Below, in pieces: positions 7,571 to 16,060 of a stretch of 19,510 bases of DNA. Made by a program: the position numbers and the translations under genes. Below the pieces are notes generated by a model that did not search any database, was not told the DNA's origin, and saw only the letters and a list, made by a program, of their open reading frames with translations. Position 1 is the first letter of the stretch, and each line of letters opens with the position of its first letter. The DNA comes from Inonotus obliquus (taxonomy: Eukaryota > Basidiomycota > Agaricomycetes > Hymenochaetales > Hymenochaetaceae), in contig JAJHTX010000025.1 in assembly GCA_032164295.1 (NCBI GenBank), positions 1-19,510 on the forward strand. Direction: 5' to 3'.

Positions 7571-9262
7571 TTATTTATTATCCTTATTCACTGATATATT
7601 TTTAGTTTGTGAAAATTTATTTTCTTCAAAGATACAAATACGTTTATTATTATTTGTTTTAAGGTCATAAGGACTTATTTTAACACTAATTAAAGCTTTA
7701 TTCATATTTTTAAACCATTTTTCATGATTTAAGATATTATGACTAGATTCAACTAATAAAGATTCAAGATTTTCTAAAGAAACTTTATCTTTAAAACCTT
7801 TTACTTTAGTTTTTTCTACTCCTTCAGTATTTAGTGTTCCATAAACTTTAGGACCTAAACCAATGAATTTGTAATAAGAATCTTCCAATTTAAATTTTCC
7901 TAGCTCTGTTGAACTAACTAAATCATCTGGAAGTTTACCAATAGTATAAGCAGAGTCAGTATCAGTACACAGAAGAATTAACTCGTCTCTATTCTTAACT
8001 GAGCTCATTTTAATTCTAGCAAAAGCAGTTACAGCAGAAGCTACAGCTACATTTGAAAAAATTCTATTGGCTTTATCTTTATTGCCAACTAAAATAAATT
8101 CCCCAAAGTCACTCCAATCCTCATAAGATGAAGAATTAAAATTTTTTCTATTGACGAATTTATATGACAATAGATTAGGATTAATACCGAATCTACCGTA
8201 AAGACTGTTCATCAATAATTTAATAATGTAATTCATTGGATGAGTTTTAGGATATTTTAAGCGTATATTATAAAGGTCGGTAACAAATTTACTGAATAAA
8301 TCATCAGTATCAAAAATAAAACCTTCTAAGACTTCAAATTTATATCCAAATTTCATTGCATTTTCAATTTCAACTGACGTATACCATCCAATCCAATTAC
8401 CAGTAGGATAAATTGATTTACCCTCTTGATGTATTGGTAAAATAGGATGTTTAATATCAATCGGAACATTAACTTTAACTTTATAAATACCAAATTTAAC
8501 TTGATATTCAACCATTAAAGTAATATCACCTTTTAAATGTCCGATCAAATCAGTAGGGTATAAATTATCTTTCATTACAGAAGGATATAGTGAGTTAATA
8601 TCATAAGAATTAACAAGCTCTAAATCAGCTGTATTTTGAGATTTTATTTTATCTTTGATTTCATTAACAGTAAATTTACTGTTACTTTCAGGTACATATA
8701 AATCTACGTGACCTCCAAAATATGATTTCACTAAAACATTGTATATATCAGCAGGAATTATAGGAATAATTTTATCTTGTAAATAATTAGTTCTGAAAAC
8801 TCTCATACTTAAAGAAGCCGCAGTAGGACATTTAATTATATCTACTCTAAAATATTTTAACATCAAGTCTCTAAAAATTATTATTATTTTATATAATAAA
8901 ATACAATCATTTAAACAATAACTATTAGTTTCATTTTTCAATGACCAATTATTATTAAATTTAGATTTATAATTATTATATTCATTTAAATAAACTTTTT
9001 TAGTATCAAAATATTCGTAAGCTGGTACTTCCCCGATGTAATCCAAATTAGTTTCTTTTGGAAAGTAATAAGGGTAAATACCTTTATGAGAGTCTAAACT
9101 AAATTTATTTGATAAATTGTCTAAACCAGATAACAATACTAACATAGAATCTAATAAAGTTAATTTATAATTTTCTCCTTTTAAATTATATATTATTTTT
9201 ATACTTATGAATTTACCGTCTTTATAGATAGGTGTTACTGTAACACCCTCTCTTTGAATCAA
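7571..9262 (-). CDS. dpo: Family-B DNA polymerase, copy 3, polymerase part
   Basis: This frame carries the most complete polymerase domain of the window (563 codons). ExoIII is Y-C-L-N-D (115-119), a GGHVD segment lies near 183-187, motif A is DINSLYP (221-227), motif B is K-L-L-M-N-S-L-Y-G (348-356), motif C is C-T-D-T-D-S (432-437) and the K-x-Y region is P-K-V-Y-G (471-475). All polymerase catalytic residues are therefore present. The formal start at 9262 is TTG and not credible: the similarity to copy 1 extends a few codons further (T-I-V-K-H), and ExoI and ExoII are missing because about 370 residues are deleted between this frame and 9267-9623. The protein would be a protein-primed plasmid replicase lacking most of its exonuclease. 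Expression as a polymerase fragment is possible but unproven. Confidence 0.88.
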   Translation of the reverse strand: MIQREGVTVTPIYKDGKFISIKIIYNLKGENYKLTLLDSMLVLLSGLDNLSNKFSLDSHKGIYPYYFPKETNLDYIGEVPAYEYFDTKKVYLNEYNNYKSKFNNNWSLKNETNSYCLNDCILLYKIIIIFRDLMLKYFRVDIIKCPTAASLSMRVFRTNYLQDKIIPIIPADIYNVLVKSYFGGHVDLYVPESNSKFTVNEIKDKIKSQNTADLELVNSYDINSLYPSVMKDNLYPTDLIGHLKGDITLMVEYQVKFGIYKVKVNVPIDIKHPILPIHQEGKSIYPTGNWIGWYTSVEIENAMKFGYKFEVLEGFIFDTDDLFSKFVTDLYNIRLKYPKTHPMNYIIKLLMNSLYGRFGINPNLLSYKFVNRKNFNSSSYEDWSDFGEFILVGNKDKANRIFSNVAVASAVTAFARIKMSSVKNRDELILLCTDTDSAYTIGKLPDDLVSSTELGKFKLEDSYYKFIGLGPKVYGTLNTEGVEKTKVKGFKDKVSLENLESLLVESSHNILNHEKWFKNMNKALISVKISPYDLKTNNNKRICIFEENKFSQTKNISVNKDNK

Positions 9263-9266
9263 ATGT

Positions 9267-9623
9267 TTAACAATGGTTCTTATTGCTAATTTTTAATGAA
9301 TTTAAATAATCTTTATAATCATCTAAATTAGCTTTATTAAACTTATAACAAATAGTGAAAGTTTTAACACGTAAAATTTTACTAGTAATAGTTAAAAAAG
9401 TGCATGCTTTTTTAGCAAACATCTCTCTTTCATTGTTATTAGTAACATTAAGTACAGAAGAAAAAATAGAATATTCATGATTGTCTTTATTAATAATAGA
9501 AACTTCAATTTTAATAAATTTATCAAAAATACCTTCTTCTTTTTTCATAAGTTTCAATAGGTAACTTTTAACGTTTCTTTCGTTATAATTTTTAATTAAA
9601 TACCTTTTGGTAAATTTTTCCAT
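9267..9623 (-). pseudogene. dpo: N-terminal fragment of dpo copy 3
   Basis: 118 codons from ATG 9621-9623, ending in TAA at 9267-9269, in a different phase from the polymerase part just downstream. The ATG follows the leader AACAAAA, as in the divergent ORF at 932. The residue pattern (basic helix, then beta-rich segment) resembles the first 115 residues of copy 1, so this is the true N-terminus of the same gene. The deletion joins it to the sequence just after ExoII. In plasmid-type polymerases the N-terminal part may supply the terminal protein; for this gene that is an inference. Confidence 0.75.
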
Positions 9624-9745
9624 TTTTGTTATAATAATTTATTTTATTTTTTTTTCTGTTGTTTTAATTTAAAATATTAATTGGAATACAATTGAAATTA
9701 AACAGAAAAAATTTGATAGTTTGTTATATTGAAAAAAACAAAACT

Positions 9746-9766
9746 AAAAGGAGTAGTAAATCTAAA
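9746..9766 (+). promoter_or_regulatory. AAAAGGAGTAGTAAATCTAAA element upstream of nad4
   Basis: A 21-base element about 210 bases before nad4, repeated exactly at 12031-12051 ahead of a degenerate nad4 start. GTAGTAAAT recalls the TAGTAGTATATAAG motif, so it may be a nad4 promoter or RNA processing site. Confidence 0.55.
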
Positions 9767-9976
9767 AACTAGATTTTTAAAATTTAGTTTTTATTTGTAA
9801 ATATATACAATTATATGTGCAAATTAAAAAGATCTTAGCAAAATATTTTTATTTTCCTCCAAAAGAAAACTTTAATTAGTTTACATTTTGTATTTGAAGA
9901 AGATAATTATATAAACAAAAGGCTTTATCCTTAAGTGGTGTTCACAAAATTTATATATTTATATAAAACGTAAAAT

Positions 9977-11437
9977 ATGCTAAGTTTATTATTATTAATA
10001 CCTATTATAGGTTCAATTGCGTTACTTCTTGTAACAGATGATCCCTCTGGAGAGAAATCTAAAAAAATAGCTTTAGGAACTTCTTTACTAAATTTAGTTT
10101 TATCTATTTATTTATGGATTCAGTTTGACTCTAGTACTAGTCAATATCAATTTGTATATAGTTTCAAAGAATTAAGTTATTGTCATTTAAACATAGGGGT
10201 AGATGGATTGTCTATTTATTTTGTACTATTAACAACATTTTTAACACCTATAGCTTTACTGTCTAATTATAATACTGTAAATAATAATTTAAAATATTTT
10301 TTAATCTCATTTCTAGTATTAGAAACATTGCAAATAGCATTATTTGTAGTATTAGATTTATTATTATTTTATGTATTTTTCGAATCAATATTACCTATTT
10401 TATTTATAGTTATTATTTTATATGGTTCAGGTGCAAATAAAGAAAGATCTGCCTTTTTATTCTTTTTATATACTTTAGCAGGTTCTTTATTTATGTTATT
10501 AGCTATATTAGAAATTAGTAACTATGTTGGTTCAACTGATTTTCAATTAATTTCTTTATCTGAAATTAACTTAGATAGTCAAAAATATTTATGGTTAGCT
10601 TTTTTCTTAGCTTTTGCTATAAAAACACCTCTGTGGCCTATGACTGGATGGTTATATAGAGCTCATGCTGATTCACCTTTAGCAGGTTCAATTTTATTAG
10701 CTGGAACAATCTTAAAAATGGCTACTTATGGTTATTTACGAGTTCTAATTAATTTTTTACCTGATGCTACACACTATTTTAGTCCTTTAGTTCAAACTAT
10801 AGCTTTAATTACTATTGTATATGCTAGTTTAGCTACTATTGTTCAACAAGATACAAAACAATTAATTGCTTATTCTAGTATATGTCATATGGGTGTAGTC
10901 GTTTTAGGTTTATTTTCTAATACTGTACAAGGGATTGAAGGAGCTATTTTATTATCGATAGCTCACGGTTTTGTTTCACCTGCTTTATTTATTTGTGTTG
11001 GTGGTGTTATATATGATAGAACTGGTGTTAGATTAATACCGTATATTAGAGGTTTAGTTTTATATATGCCTGTTTTTACTATTTTATTCTTTATATTTAC
11101 ACTATGTAATACAGGTGTTCCTTTATCACTTAACTGGATTGGAGAACAACTATCTTTAATAGGTACTTGGGAAAGAAATCCTTTAGCATCTGTCATTGGT
11201 GCAACAGGAATCCTTTTCAGTGCCATATATAGTATTTGGCTATATAATAGACTATCTTATGGTTCATATAGTCCTTATTTAAAACCACTGAAAGATATTT
11301 CAAGAAGAGAATTCATCTTATTACTATCTTTATTAATACCTACTGTTGTATTTGGTATTTTTCCTAATGTAATATTAGAAACATTACATGCTTCTGTTAC
11401 AACCTTGTTATATAATCTTCCTTCAACCCTTCTCTAA
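9977..11437 (+). CDS. nad4: NADH dehydrogenase subunit 4 (complex I)
   Basis: A 486-aa integral membrane protein with many hydrophobic helices, a core proton-pumping subunit of respiratory complex I in the inner mitochondrial membrane. Family features visible: the conserved Glu in F-F-E-S-I-L-P (E136), the Lys in A-I-K-T-P-L-W-P (K216), the segment H-A-D-S-P-L-A-G-S (230-238), a Lys in the helix after it (K247), and A-H-G-F-V-S-P-A-L-F (329-338). Length is normal for fungal nad4 and there is no intron. The start ATG at 9977 gives the expected M-L-S-L-L-L-L N-terminus. The stop is TAA. It is preceded by a roughly 210-base leader region and followed by a hairpin. It is the only standard respiratory gene in the window and the only long frame free of signs of decay. 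Confidence 0.97.
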   Translation: MLSLLLLIPIIGSIALLLVTDDPSGEKSKKIALGTSLLNLVLSIYLWIQFDSSTSQYQFVYSFKELSYCHLNIGVDGLSIYFVLLTTFLTPIALLSNYNTVNNNLKYFLISFLVLETLQIALFVVLDLLLFYVFFESILPILFIVIILYGSGANKERSAFLFFLYTLAGSLFMLLAILEISNYVGSTDFQLISLSEINLDSQKYLWLAFFLAFAIKTPLWPMTGWLYRAHADSPLAGSILLAGTILKMATYGYLRVLINFLPDATHYFSPLVQTIALITIVYASLATIVQQDTKQLIAYSSICHMGVVVLGLFSNTVQGIEGAILLSIAHGFVSPALFICVGGVIYDRTGVRLIPYIRGLVLYMPVFTILFFIFTLCNTGVPLSLNWIGEQLSLIGTWERNPLASVIGATGILFSAIYSIWLYNRLSYGSYSPYLKPLKDISRREFILLLSLLIPTVVFGIFPNVILETLHASVTTLLYNLPSTLL

Positions 11438-11455
11438 CTAAAATTTTAAATCTAA

Positions 11456-11503
11456 ACAAACAAAATTAAAAATGAGTTTTTAATCTTTTTAATTTTTGTT
11501 TGT
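11456..11503 (+). terminator. Hairpin after nad4
   Basis: ACAAACAAAATTAAAAA (11456-11472) pairs with TTTTTAATTTTTGTTTGT (from 11486), a stem of about 16 bp with one bulge. It lies 19 bases after the nad4 stop, so it is a likely mRNA 3' end or processing structure. The right half recurs near 12990-13011. Confidence 0.6.
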
Positions 11504-12030
11504 GGGTAATTCTTTTTTTATAAAATTTTAATAGTTATTTAAGATTAATTAAATTACAAAACTTATTTGTTTTAAAAATATTAAAAAAAATTAAATAAAG
11601 ATAAATTAATTTTTAGTTTAATATTTTTTGTTAAATTAACCCTAAATAAGCTAATTCTATATTATAGACGATTTCAATTTTACTAAGATAAATTTATTTA
11701 AAATCTAAATTTTGTTCAAACAATATGTGATATTAAGTTACATTTAACTATTTAAAGCTTAAATTAAATTAATAAAATTTAACGGCCATTCTTACTAGTA
11801 GTCAACCTAAATTAAATTAAAATTTAAAATTTGTGAAATTAAATTCAAAAAGGGTTCAAGGAAAAAATCAAATGTGTGATTTTAAGTTCAAATTTATTGT
11901 TTCCTTAATCTAAATATTAGAATTTTAGATCAATTTGAAAAGTTTTTAGAACTAAATTGAAATTAAAAAAATTGTGATTTTTTAAGTTCAGAACTTTAAA
12001 ACTATTAACCATGTTTTAGATAAATTGCTT
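11504..12030. other. AT-rich intergenic region without a gene
   Basis: No supported ORF or RNA. Short repeats are visible: AAATTTGTGAAATTAAA (11826) and related strings (GTGATTTTAAGTTCA at 11876, GTGATTTTTTAAGTTCA at 11972). Confidence 0.5.
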
Positions 12031-12199
12031 AAAAGGAGTAGTAAATCTAAACTTTTTAATATGTTTATTTGTGCAGATACTTAGTTTTTTGTTTCAAATT
12101 AAAAAAGATCTTAATTAAATAATTGAATGTTTTCATTCACTTCTCAACAAAAGGCCTTAGTTTTAAATGGTGTTCAAATTTTATTTCAAATAAAATAAA
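12031..12199 (+). repeat. Degenerate copy of the nad4 leader
   Basis: It begins with the exact 21-base element of 9746-9766, then shares CAAATTAAAAAGATCTTA-like sequence (near 12098) and CAAAAGGC...TGGTGTTCA (12148-12177) with 9820-9950, in the same order. Spacing is shorter than upstream of nad4. Confidence 0.75.
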
Positions 12200-12382
12200 A
12201 TGTTAAGAATGTTATTAATACCGATTGTCTGTTTAATTTTATTAATCACAGGTGAGGTGCCAGTAGAGTCTGTAAACTTATTTACTATCATCGATTGTCT
12301 GGTTGAATTAAAAAAAGTGATTGTAATTAAATGGTTGAATGTTTCTGGTTTCTCTAAGAAAACCAAGTATCTAATTATATAG
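12200..12382 (+). pseudogene. nad4 start fragment fused to unrelated sequence
   Basis: 60 codons. The first ten (M-L-R-M-L-L-I-P-I-V) align with the nad4 N-terminus (M-L-S-L-L-L-L-I-P-I), with closely similar DNA. The rest shows no resemblance to nad4. With the duplicated leader upstream, this is a remnant of a nad4 duplication whose body was replaced. No function is apparent. Confidence 0.55.
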
Positions 12383-12549
12383 TTAACAAAACAAATGACT
12401 CACAAGAAATCATTGTAAAAATGAATAAAGCTGAAAGTTCTCGTGTAGTATATGAGTTAGAAAGAACAAATCCTAATTGGAAAAATAACTTTATTAATAG
12501 TCCTTTAGAATCTACAGAATGGATATTTTCTTCAGATAAATTATTATAA
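12358..12549 (+). CDS. Small hypothetical ORF (ATG at 12421, 42 aa)
   Basis: The frame is open from 12358; the first ATG is 12421 and TAA is at 12547-12549. The product is polar with a Trp-Lys-Asn-Asn patch and uses a wider codon range than spacer DNA, so it looks like a real coding piece, perhaps the end of a longer gene. The next frame begins with ATG three bases after this stop. Not recognised. Confidence 0.4.
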   Translation, partial: ENQVSNYIVNKTNDSQEIIVKMNKAESSRVVYELERTNPNWKNNFINSPLESTEWIFSSDKLL

Positions 12550-12551
12550 AA

Positions 12552-12845
12552 ATGTAGACTAACGATTTAGTATTACATTTTTTATTAAATTATTTTGCTA
12601 TTTTGTTAGTTTTTATTTTTAGTTTTAAATTAATAGCAGATAAAGATCTTTATTCAACAAAATTAGAATTTAAGGTAAAATCTCTACCTTTAGGTAAATA
12701 TATTCATATACTAATTAGTAAGTTAATTAATTCTTGGAGATTGACTAATATTTTTTGGTTTTACTTAATAAGGTTTATGTTGTTAGTATTTTTAAGCAGC
12801 TCAGCATTTGGAGTTTATACTTCTTTATTGGCTTTAAAACTTTAA
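12552..12845 (+). pseudogene. Hypothetical two-helix membrane protein with a stop as second codon
   Basis: ATG at 12552-12554 is followed at once by TAG (12555-12557), then a clean frame runs from 12558 to TAA at 12845 (95 codons). Hydrophobic segments are near its N-terminus (12567-12635) and C-terminus (12744-12840), joined by a basic linker. Without the stop this would be a compact membrane protein of 97 residues, with the ATG tightly coupled to the preceding ORF. It might initiate at an alternative codon such as TTG 12603. The segment loosely resembles the C-terminal part of the 478-aa ORF in layout (helix, basic linker, helix). Confidence 0.45.
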
Positions 12846-12950
12846 GAAAAAAACAATAAACTTATTTAAGTTTATTTATATAGCCCTATCCAAGATTAAC
12901 TTTATTTTTATAATATTTATTATTTTTAAATAAAATTAAATTTGATTTTT

Positions 12951-13011
12951 AAACAAAAATTTTTTTTTTATTAATAAACATTAAACAATTAATCTTTCTA
13001 ATTTTTGTTTG
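12951..13011 (+). repeat. Copy of the nad4 3' hairpin region
   Basis: TAATCTTTCTAATTTTTGTTTG near 12990-13011 matches the hairpin after nad4 (11481-11502) with one difference. It can pair with AAACAAAAATT at 12951-12961. It closes the block opened by the nad4 leader copy at 12031. Confidence 0.5.
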
Positions 13012-13361
13012 TTATTTAAAGGATTTATTAAATTATTTGTTGTTTTTTCAGTGAAAAGTAAACAGCTATGAACGAAATTGTTTTAGGGTTAAATATTGAG
13101 TTACTTAACAAATTAGTTGAATCAAGTTTAGTTTTGTGTGTAAAATAGTCGGGATCAGTCGGTTTGTCCTAATGAAAATAATTATGTTTAATTCATTTAA
13201 TTTAATTAAAAATTGTCTCAAGATCTTGTTAGTCTTTTTAACTAAATTCGCGACAATTAACTTTAATTAACAGCTCTTTAAATTTAATATCTTCATCTAC
13301 ATTTAATTAGCGGGTCCGCTGAAAGGGACATCTATTTTACCTAGTACTATCAAAGGGTCAT
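13012..13361. other. Spacer with a 26-codon ORF and GC-richer patches
   Basis: A short ORF (ATG 13068, TAG near 13148) is too small to support alone. The segments TCGGGATCAGTCGG (13149) and GCGGGTCCGC (13311) are richer in G and C than typical spacer and might belong to a decayed structural RNA; I could not identify one. Confidence 0.35.
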
Positions 13362-13430
13362 TACTGCCGCCGGAGTCGAACCAATATATTTTAGTTTTTA
13401 TCTAAACACTCTACCTGTTATAGTCAAATT
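13362..13430 (-). tRNA. tRNA pseudogene F
   Basis: It has the family hallmarks GGTAGAGTG (D arm) and ATATTGGTTCGACTCC (T arm), and an anticodon arm TTTAG-ATAAAAA-CTAAA with anticodon AAA. The 3' side (GGCGGCAGTA) does not pair with anything at the 5' side, so the acceptor stem is lost. It appears to be a relative of genes A-E whose 3' end was replaced. Confidence 0.55.
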
Positions 13431-13909
13431 TGTGAGCTGTGTTGGATTTTAAGCTTCAAAAATCGATATACAATATTATAACTATAAGAGATAGTAAATA
13501 TTAACATTTTTGTTATTACAATACGATTTTAATATAAACATAATATTTTATATTATACTCTAAATTTAGTAAAACCATCAGGTTTTATTAACCAGGGAAT
13601 TCGCTCGTGAGCTAAGGAGCCTAAACTGCTCTATCTAAACTAGTAAAATAGTCTTTTGCAGATAAAGTTTTTTTTCTTTCTGAATTATAAGTTTTATAAC
13701 TAGTACTTCCTTTATTTAAACATTAAGGGTAAGTTTAGATAGTGCAACTCAATATTTATCACTAGATAAAGTTAATTAAATTAATTATTAGATTGAGTTA
13801 GCCTTAACAAACTTTGTGAAAAGTCTTGGAATAGTTTGTAAAAACTATTTGGGTTGGTTAAACATTCGGCACGTATAATTCGCCAAAAAAATTTAATTTT
13901 TAGTAAACT
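13431..13909. other. Spacer without a supported gene
   Basis: Contains AT-rich DNA and a GC-richer stretch (13590-13640, GGGAATTCGCTCGTGAGC) with short hairpins, then an inverted pair AACTCAAT/ATTGAGTT (13746 and 13792). No RNA family was recognised. Confidence 0.4.
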
Positions 13910-15346
13910 ATGAAACACACAACAAAAATTTTACAAGTGAAAGTAAACTTTTTTTTTAAAATTAAATTAATGTTAAAAAGAATAATAAATATTTTTATTC
14001 CTAGTATTTTATTTAGAGTTTCACCTACAAGTAGTAAGTTAAATGAAGAAGGAGTTAACTTACAAGATGCTAACAGAACTCTCAAAATAGACGATCCTCA
14101 GGCATTAGAATCTTTACAAAACAGTTTAAATGAATTGATAGAGGCTAAAAACAAACACAAAAGGGCTGAAATGATCGAAGATTTTCATCAGAGTTTCTCT
14201 TCGTTAGATAGACAAGCCGATCGGGGTTTAAACAGGTTAGAAAATTCCGGACCACAGTATAATGAGCTTGTTAAACATGTGGACAATGCTGTAAGCAGCT
14301 CTAGCGACTCTGGTTTTTCTTGGAACTCTTTTGTAGGAATTTTTGACTCTAAAAAAAAAAATAGAAATGAATTGATTGACAGCCAAAATCAATCTGATAT
14401 TATCAAATCCCCCCAAATCCAGGAATTTTTAAGAGCTCACAAAGTTAGTAGTGGTCAGGGTCAAGAAGTTTCAAATATTGTAGCACAAACTAGTGAAGTA
14501 GTTAGTGAATTCAAACCTTTAGGTAGTGCGGGAGATGTCACTGTTAATCAATTACTTACTAAATTTAGTGAAAAAATTGAGCCTATACTTGAAGTTCTTA
14601 GAGAAAATCCCTTGTTAATTAATATAGGTACTGTTGCCTTAAGTGTTATAACTCCCTTACTGATATATAGAGGTGTTGTGAAAACATTCGGTAAAGTATT
14701 GCCTATGCCTGAGTATGGTAAGGCTAGCTCAGCTTACTACTTCCAAGCACGGAGAGAGATAATGTTTTTTATGCTGGTGGGGGCTCCTGTGATCACAGGT
14801 GCTTTGTTAAACATGGCGTTACCTCTATTATCTTCAAAAGAAATTGCCACCGAACGAGTGATAATTAAAGGTTCAGACGTATTATCTCGTTTAGCTGAAA
14901 ATATAAATATATCTTTGTTAAGTTTTTTAGGCTTTAAAGGGAATAAGAAATTTAATTGGATTTGGTTTCTTGGGTTTTTAGTTTTATTATTTATTGTTAC
15001 AATATTGAATTATTATGATATTAATATTATAAATATAATATTTAATACAATAAGAAATCCTATAGTAGGAAAATATTTAATATTGCTATTAATAATTATT
15101 AGCGTAATCTTTATATTACGTTATATTTTTATATTATTAATGATTTATTTAATTAGTAAAAATAAAATAACTAACTCTGTATTTATGCCTTCTTTTTTAA
15201 ATAAAACATCTGAGGTTTTAGAGTCTATAAGTAAAAGTAAAAATTTAAAATTTATGGTAGATTTTTATTATAGACTTTTGTTTTTATATCTTTTTATTTT
15301 TTTTTATTTCGTCAATTTATTATTTAATAATTTATTAAAATATTAA
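13910..15346 (+). CDS. Hypothetical membrane protein, 478 aa
   Basis: ATG at 13910; an internal ATG at 13970 (codon 21), after TTAAATTA, is an equally good start and removes a doubtful Phe-rich leader. Residues 40-230 are hydrophilic and probably helical. Membrane segments are near 234-253, 284-307, 349-367, 389-415 and 454-473. The first 340 codons use G- and C-ending codons freely, while the rest is almost pure AT codons; the shift, near 14,900, suggests fusion of two sources. No nuclease, polymerase or respiratory family is visible. It does not resemble nad4. Nearby features suggest an accessory, element-derived gene. Function is unknown. Confidence 0.75.
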   Translation: MKHTTKILQVKVNFFFKIKLMLKRIINIFIPSILFRVSPTSSKLNEEGVNLQDANRTLKIDDPQALESLQNSLNELIEAKNKHKRAEMIEDFHQSFSSLDRQADRGLNRLENSGPQYNELVKHVDNAVSSSSDSGFSWNSFVGIFDSKKKNRNELIDSQNQSDIIKSPQIQEFLRAHKVSSGQGQEVSNIVAQTSEVVSEFKPLGSAGDVTVNQLLTKFSEKIEPILEVLRENPLLINIGTVALSVITPLLIYRGVVKTFGKVLPMPEYGKASSAYYFQARREIMFFMLVGAPVITGALLNMALPLLSSKEIATERVIIKGSDVLSRLAENINISLLSFLGFKGNKKFNWIWFLGFLVLLFIVTILNYYDINIINIIFNTIRNPIVGKYLILLLIIISVIFILRYIFILLMIYLISKNKITNSVFMPSFLNKTSEVLESISKSKNLKFMVDFYYRLLFLYLFIFFYFVNLLFNNLLKY

Positions 15347-15485
15347 ACTACAAAAAAAAAAAGTTTAAAACAACTAAAAAAAATTAACTATTTTTATTGT
15401 TATGTTTTTTTCTAGTTTAAGCAAAAATACTAAATTGTTTTTACTAGACTTTTCCGTTTACATGTTTAACTAGTACTTTTTCTAG
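15347..15485. repeat. TTTTTCTAGTTTAA direct repeat
   Basis: Two copies of TTTTTCTAGTTTAA (near 15407 and 15477) about 70 bases apart follow the 478-aa ORF. The second runs into the fragment at 15486. Confidence 0.5.
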
Positions 15486-15719
15486 TTTAAACGAAGAGCT
15501 CCTGAGGGCTCAAAAGAAGATTTAGCACTCGCACAAAGATTAATTATCACAATTCCTAGAAGTAAAAAAGGACAATTAATCTTCAAGTTTCGTAAATCTG
15601 TATTATATTATATAAATCAAAAAGAATTGAAATTTAACCCCTATAGGGGGTTATATGATAATATAAGGGTAGTAGAAAATTCATCACAAGAAATAAATTT
15701 GTATTTAAAAACAAACTAA
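15486..15719 (+). pseudogene. Unidentified ORF fragment without start codon
   Basis: 77 codons lie between TAG at 15483 and TAA at 15717, with no ATG. Codons such as CGA, GAG, GGC, CTC and CGT are rare in the rest of this DNA, so this looks like a coding remnant from a less AT-rich gene. It is basic and contains I-P-R-S-K-K-G-Q. The last 12 or so codons come from a 38-base segment that is a copy of 17250-17287, so the 3' end is chimeric. Confidence 0.45.
15677..15714 (+). repeat. 38-base direct repeat (partner at 17250-17287)
   Basis: Agrees with 17250-17287 at 37 of 38 bases. The partner is the 3' end of a minus-strand ORF, so here a piece of that gene lies in antisense inside another frame. 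Confidence 0.85.
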
Positions 15720-15748
15720 CAAAATTATTTAATTTAAAATAAAATTTT

Positions 15749-15762
15749 TAGTAGTATATAAG
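15749..15762 (+). promoter_or_regulatory. TAGTAGTATATAAG motif, copy 4
   Basis: Followed by GTTCAGAGTTGTC (15816), TGTCAGGAGTGTTT (15861) and GTTCAGGAGTGTTTT (15906). The arrangement is like 6294-6380 and supports a repeated unit, perhaps a small RNA gene or promoter with attached element. Confidence 0.5.
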
Positions 15763-15948
15763 GATGTAATACACGAGAGCAGATAGCAACAAAAGAAAAA
15801 AAAGTGGTTATTGTTGTTCAGAGTTGTCATACAAAAAAGATCCTAGTCTACAATAATGATTGTCAGGAGTGTTTCATATACCATTTAAAAATAACAATTG
15901 TTATTGTTCAGGAGTGTTTTGTTAACATTGAATAACTATACTACTATT

Positions 15949-15958
15949 CGCGCGCGCC
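15949..15958. repeat. CG-alternating GC cluster
   Basis: CGCGCGCGCC in otherwise AT-rich DNA, comparable to the GC hairpin at 6546 in the matching region of the other unit. Confidence 0.55.
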
Positions 15959-15996
15959 TTTTGCAATTTGAAAAAAGCAACCAAAAAACTTGGATT

Positions 15997-16010
15997 TAGT
16001 AGTATATAAG
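15997..16010 (+). promoter_or_regulatory. TAGTAGTATATAAG motif, copy 5
   Basis: Lies 50 bases beyond the 3' end of tRNA-like gene C. Placement mirrors copy 3 (6741) beside gene A. Confidence 0.5.
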
Positions 16011-16060
16011 GATTTTTCCTTATCTTAAACAAGATTAAATAATAAAAAGGTATTAGTGTA

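Noticed and set aside
9260..9262. TTG at 9262 as the start of the dpo copy 3 polymerase
   Set aside because: Similarity to copy 1 continues upstream of it, and the codon lies beside a deletion joint.
10963..11226. Minus-strand 87-codon ORF
   Set aside because: Antisense to the conserved core of nad4; a product of nad4 codon structure.
9977..11437. Group I or II intron in nad4
   Set aside because: The nad4 frame is continuous with normal length and motif spacing, and no homing endonuclease motif (LAGLIDADG or GIY-YIG) was seen in the window.
12181..12366. Minus-strand 61-codon ORF
   Set aside because: Antisense to the nad4-like start fragment; no independent support.
13012..13909. RNase P RNA or rRNA fragment in the GC-richer patches
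   Set aside because: I looked for conserved RNase P and rRNA signature strings and found none I could support.
13900..14085. Minus-strand 61-codon ORF
   Set aside because: Overlaps the start of the 478-aa ORF in antisense.
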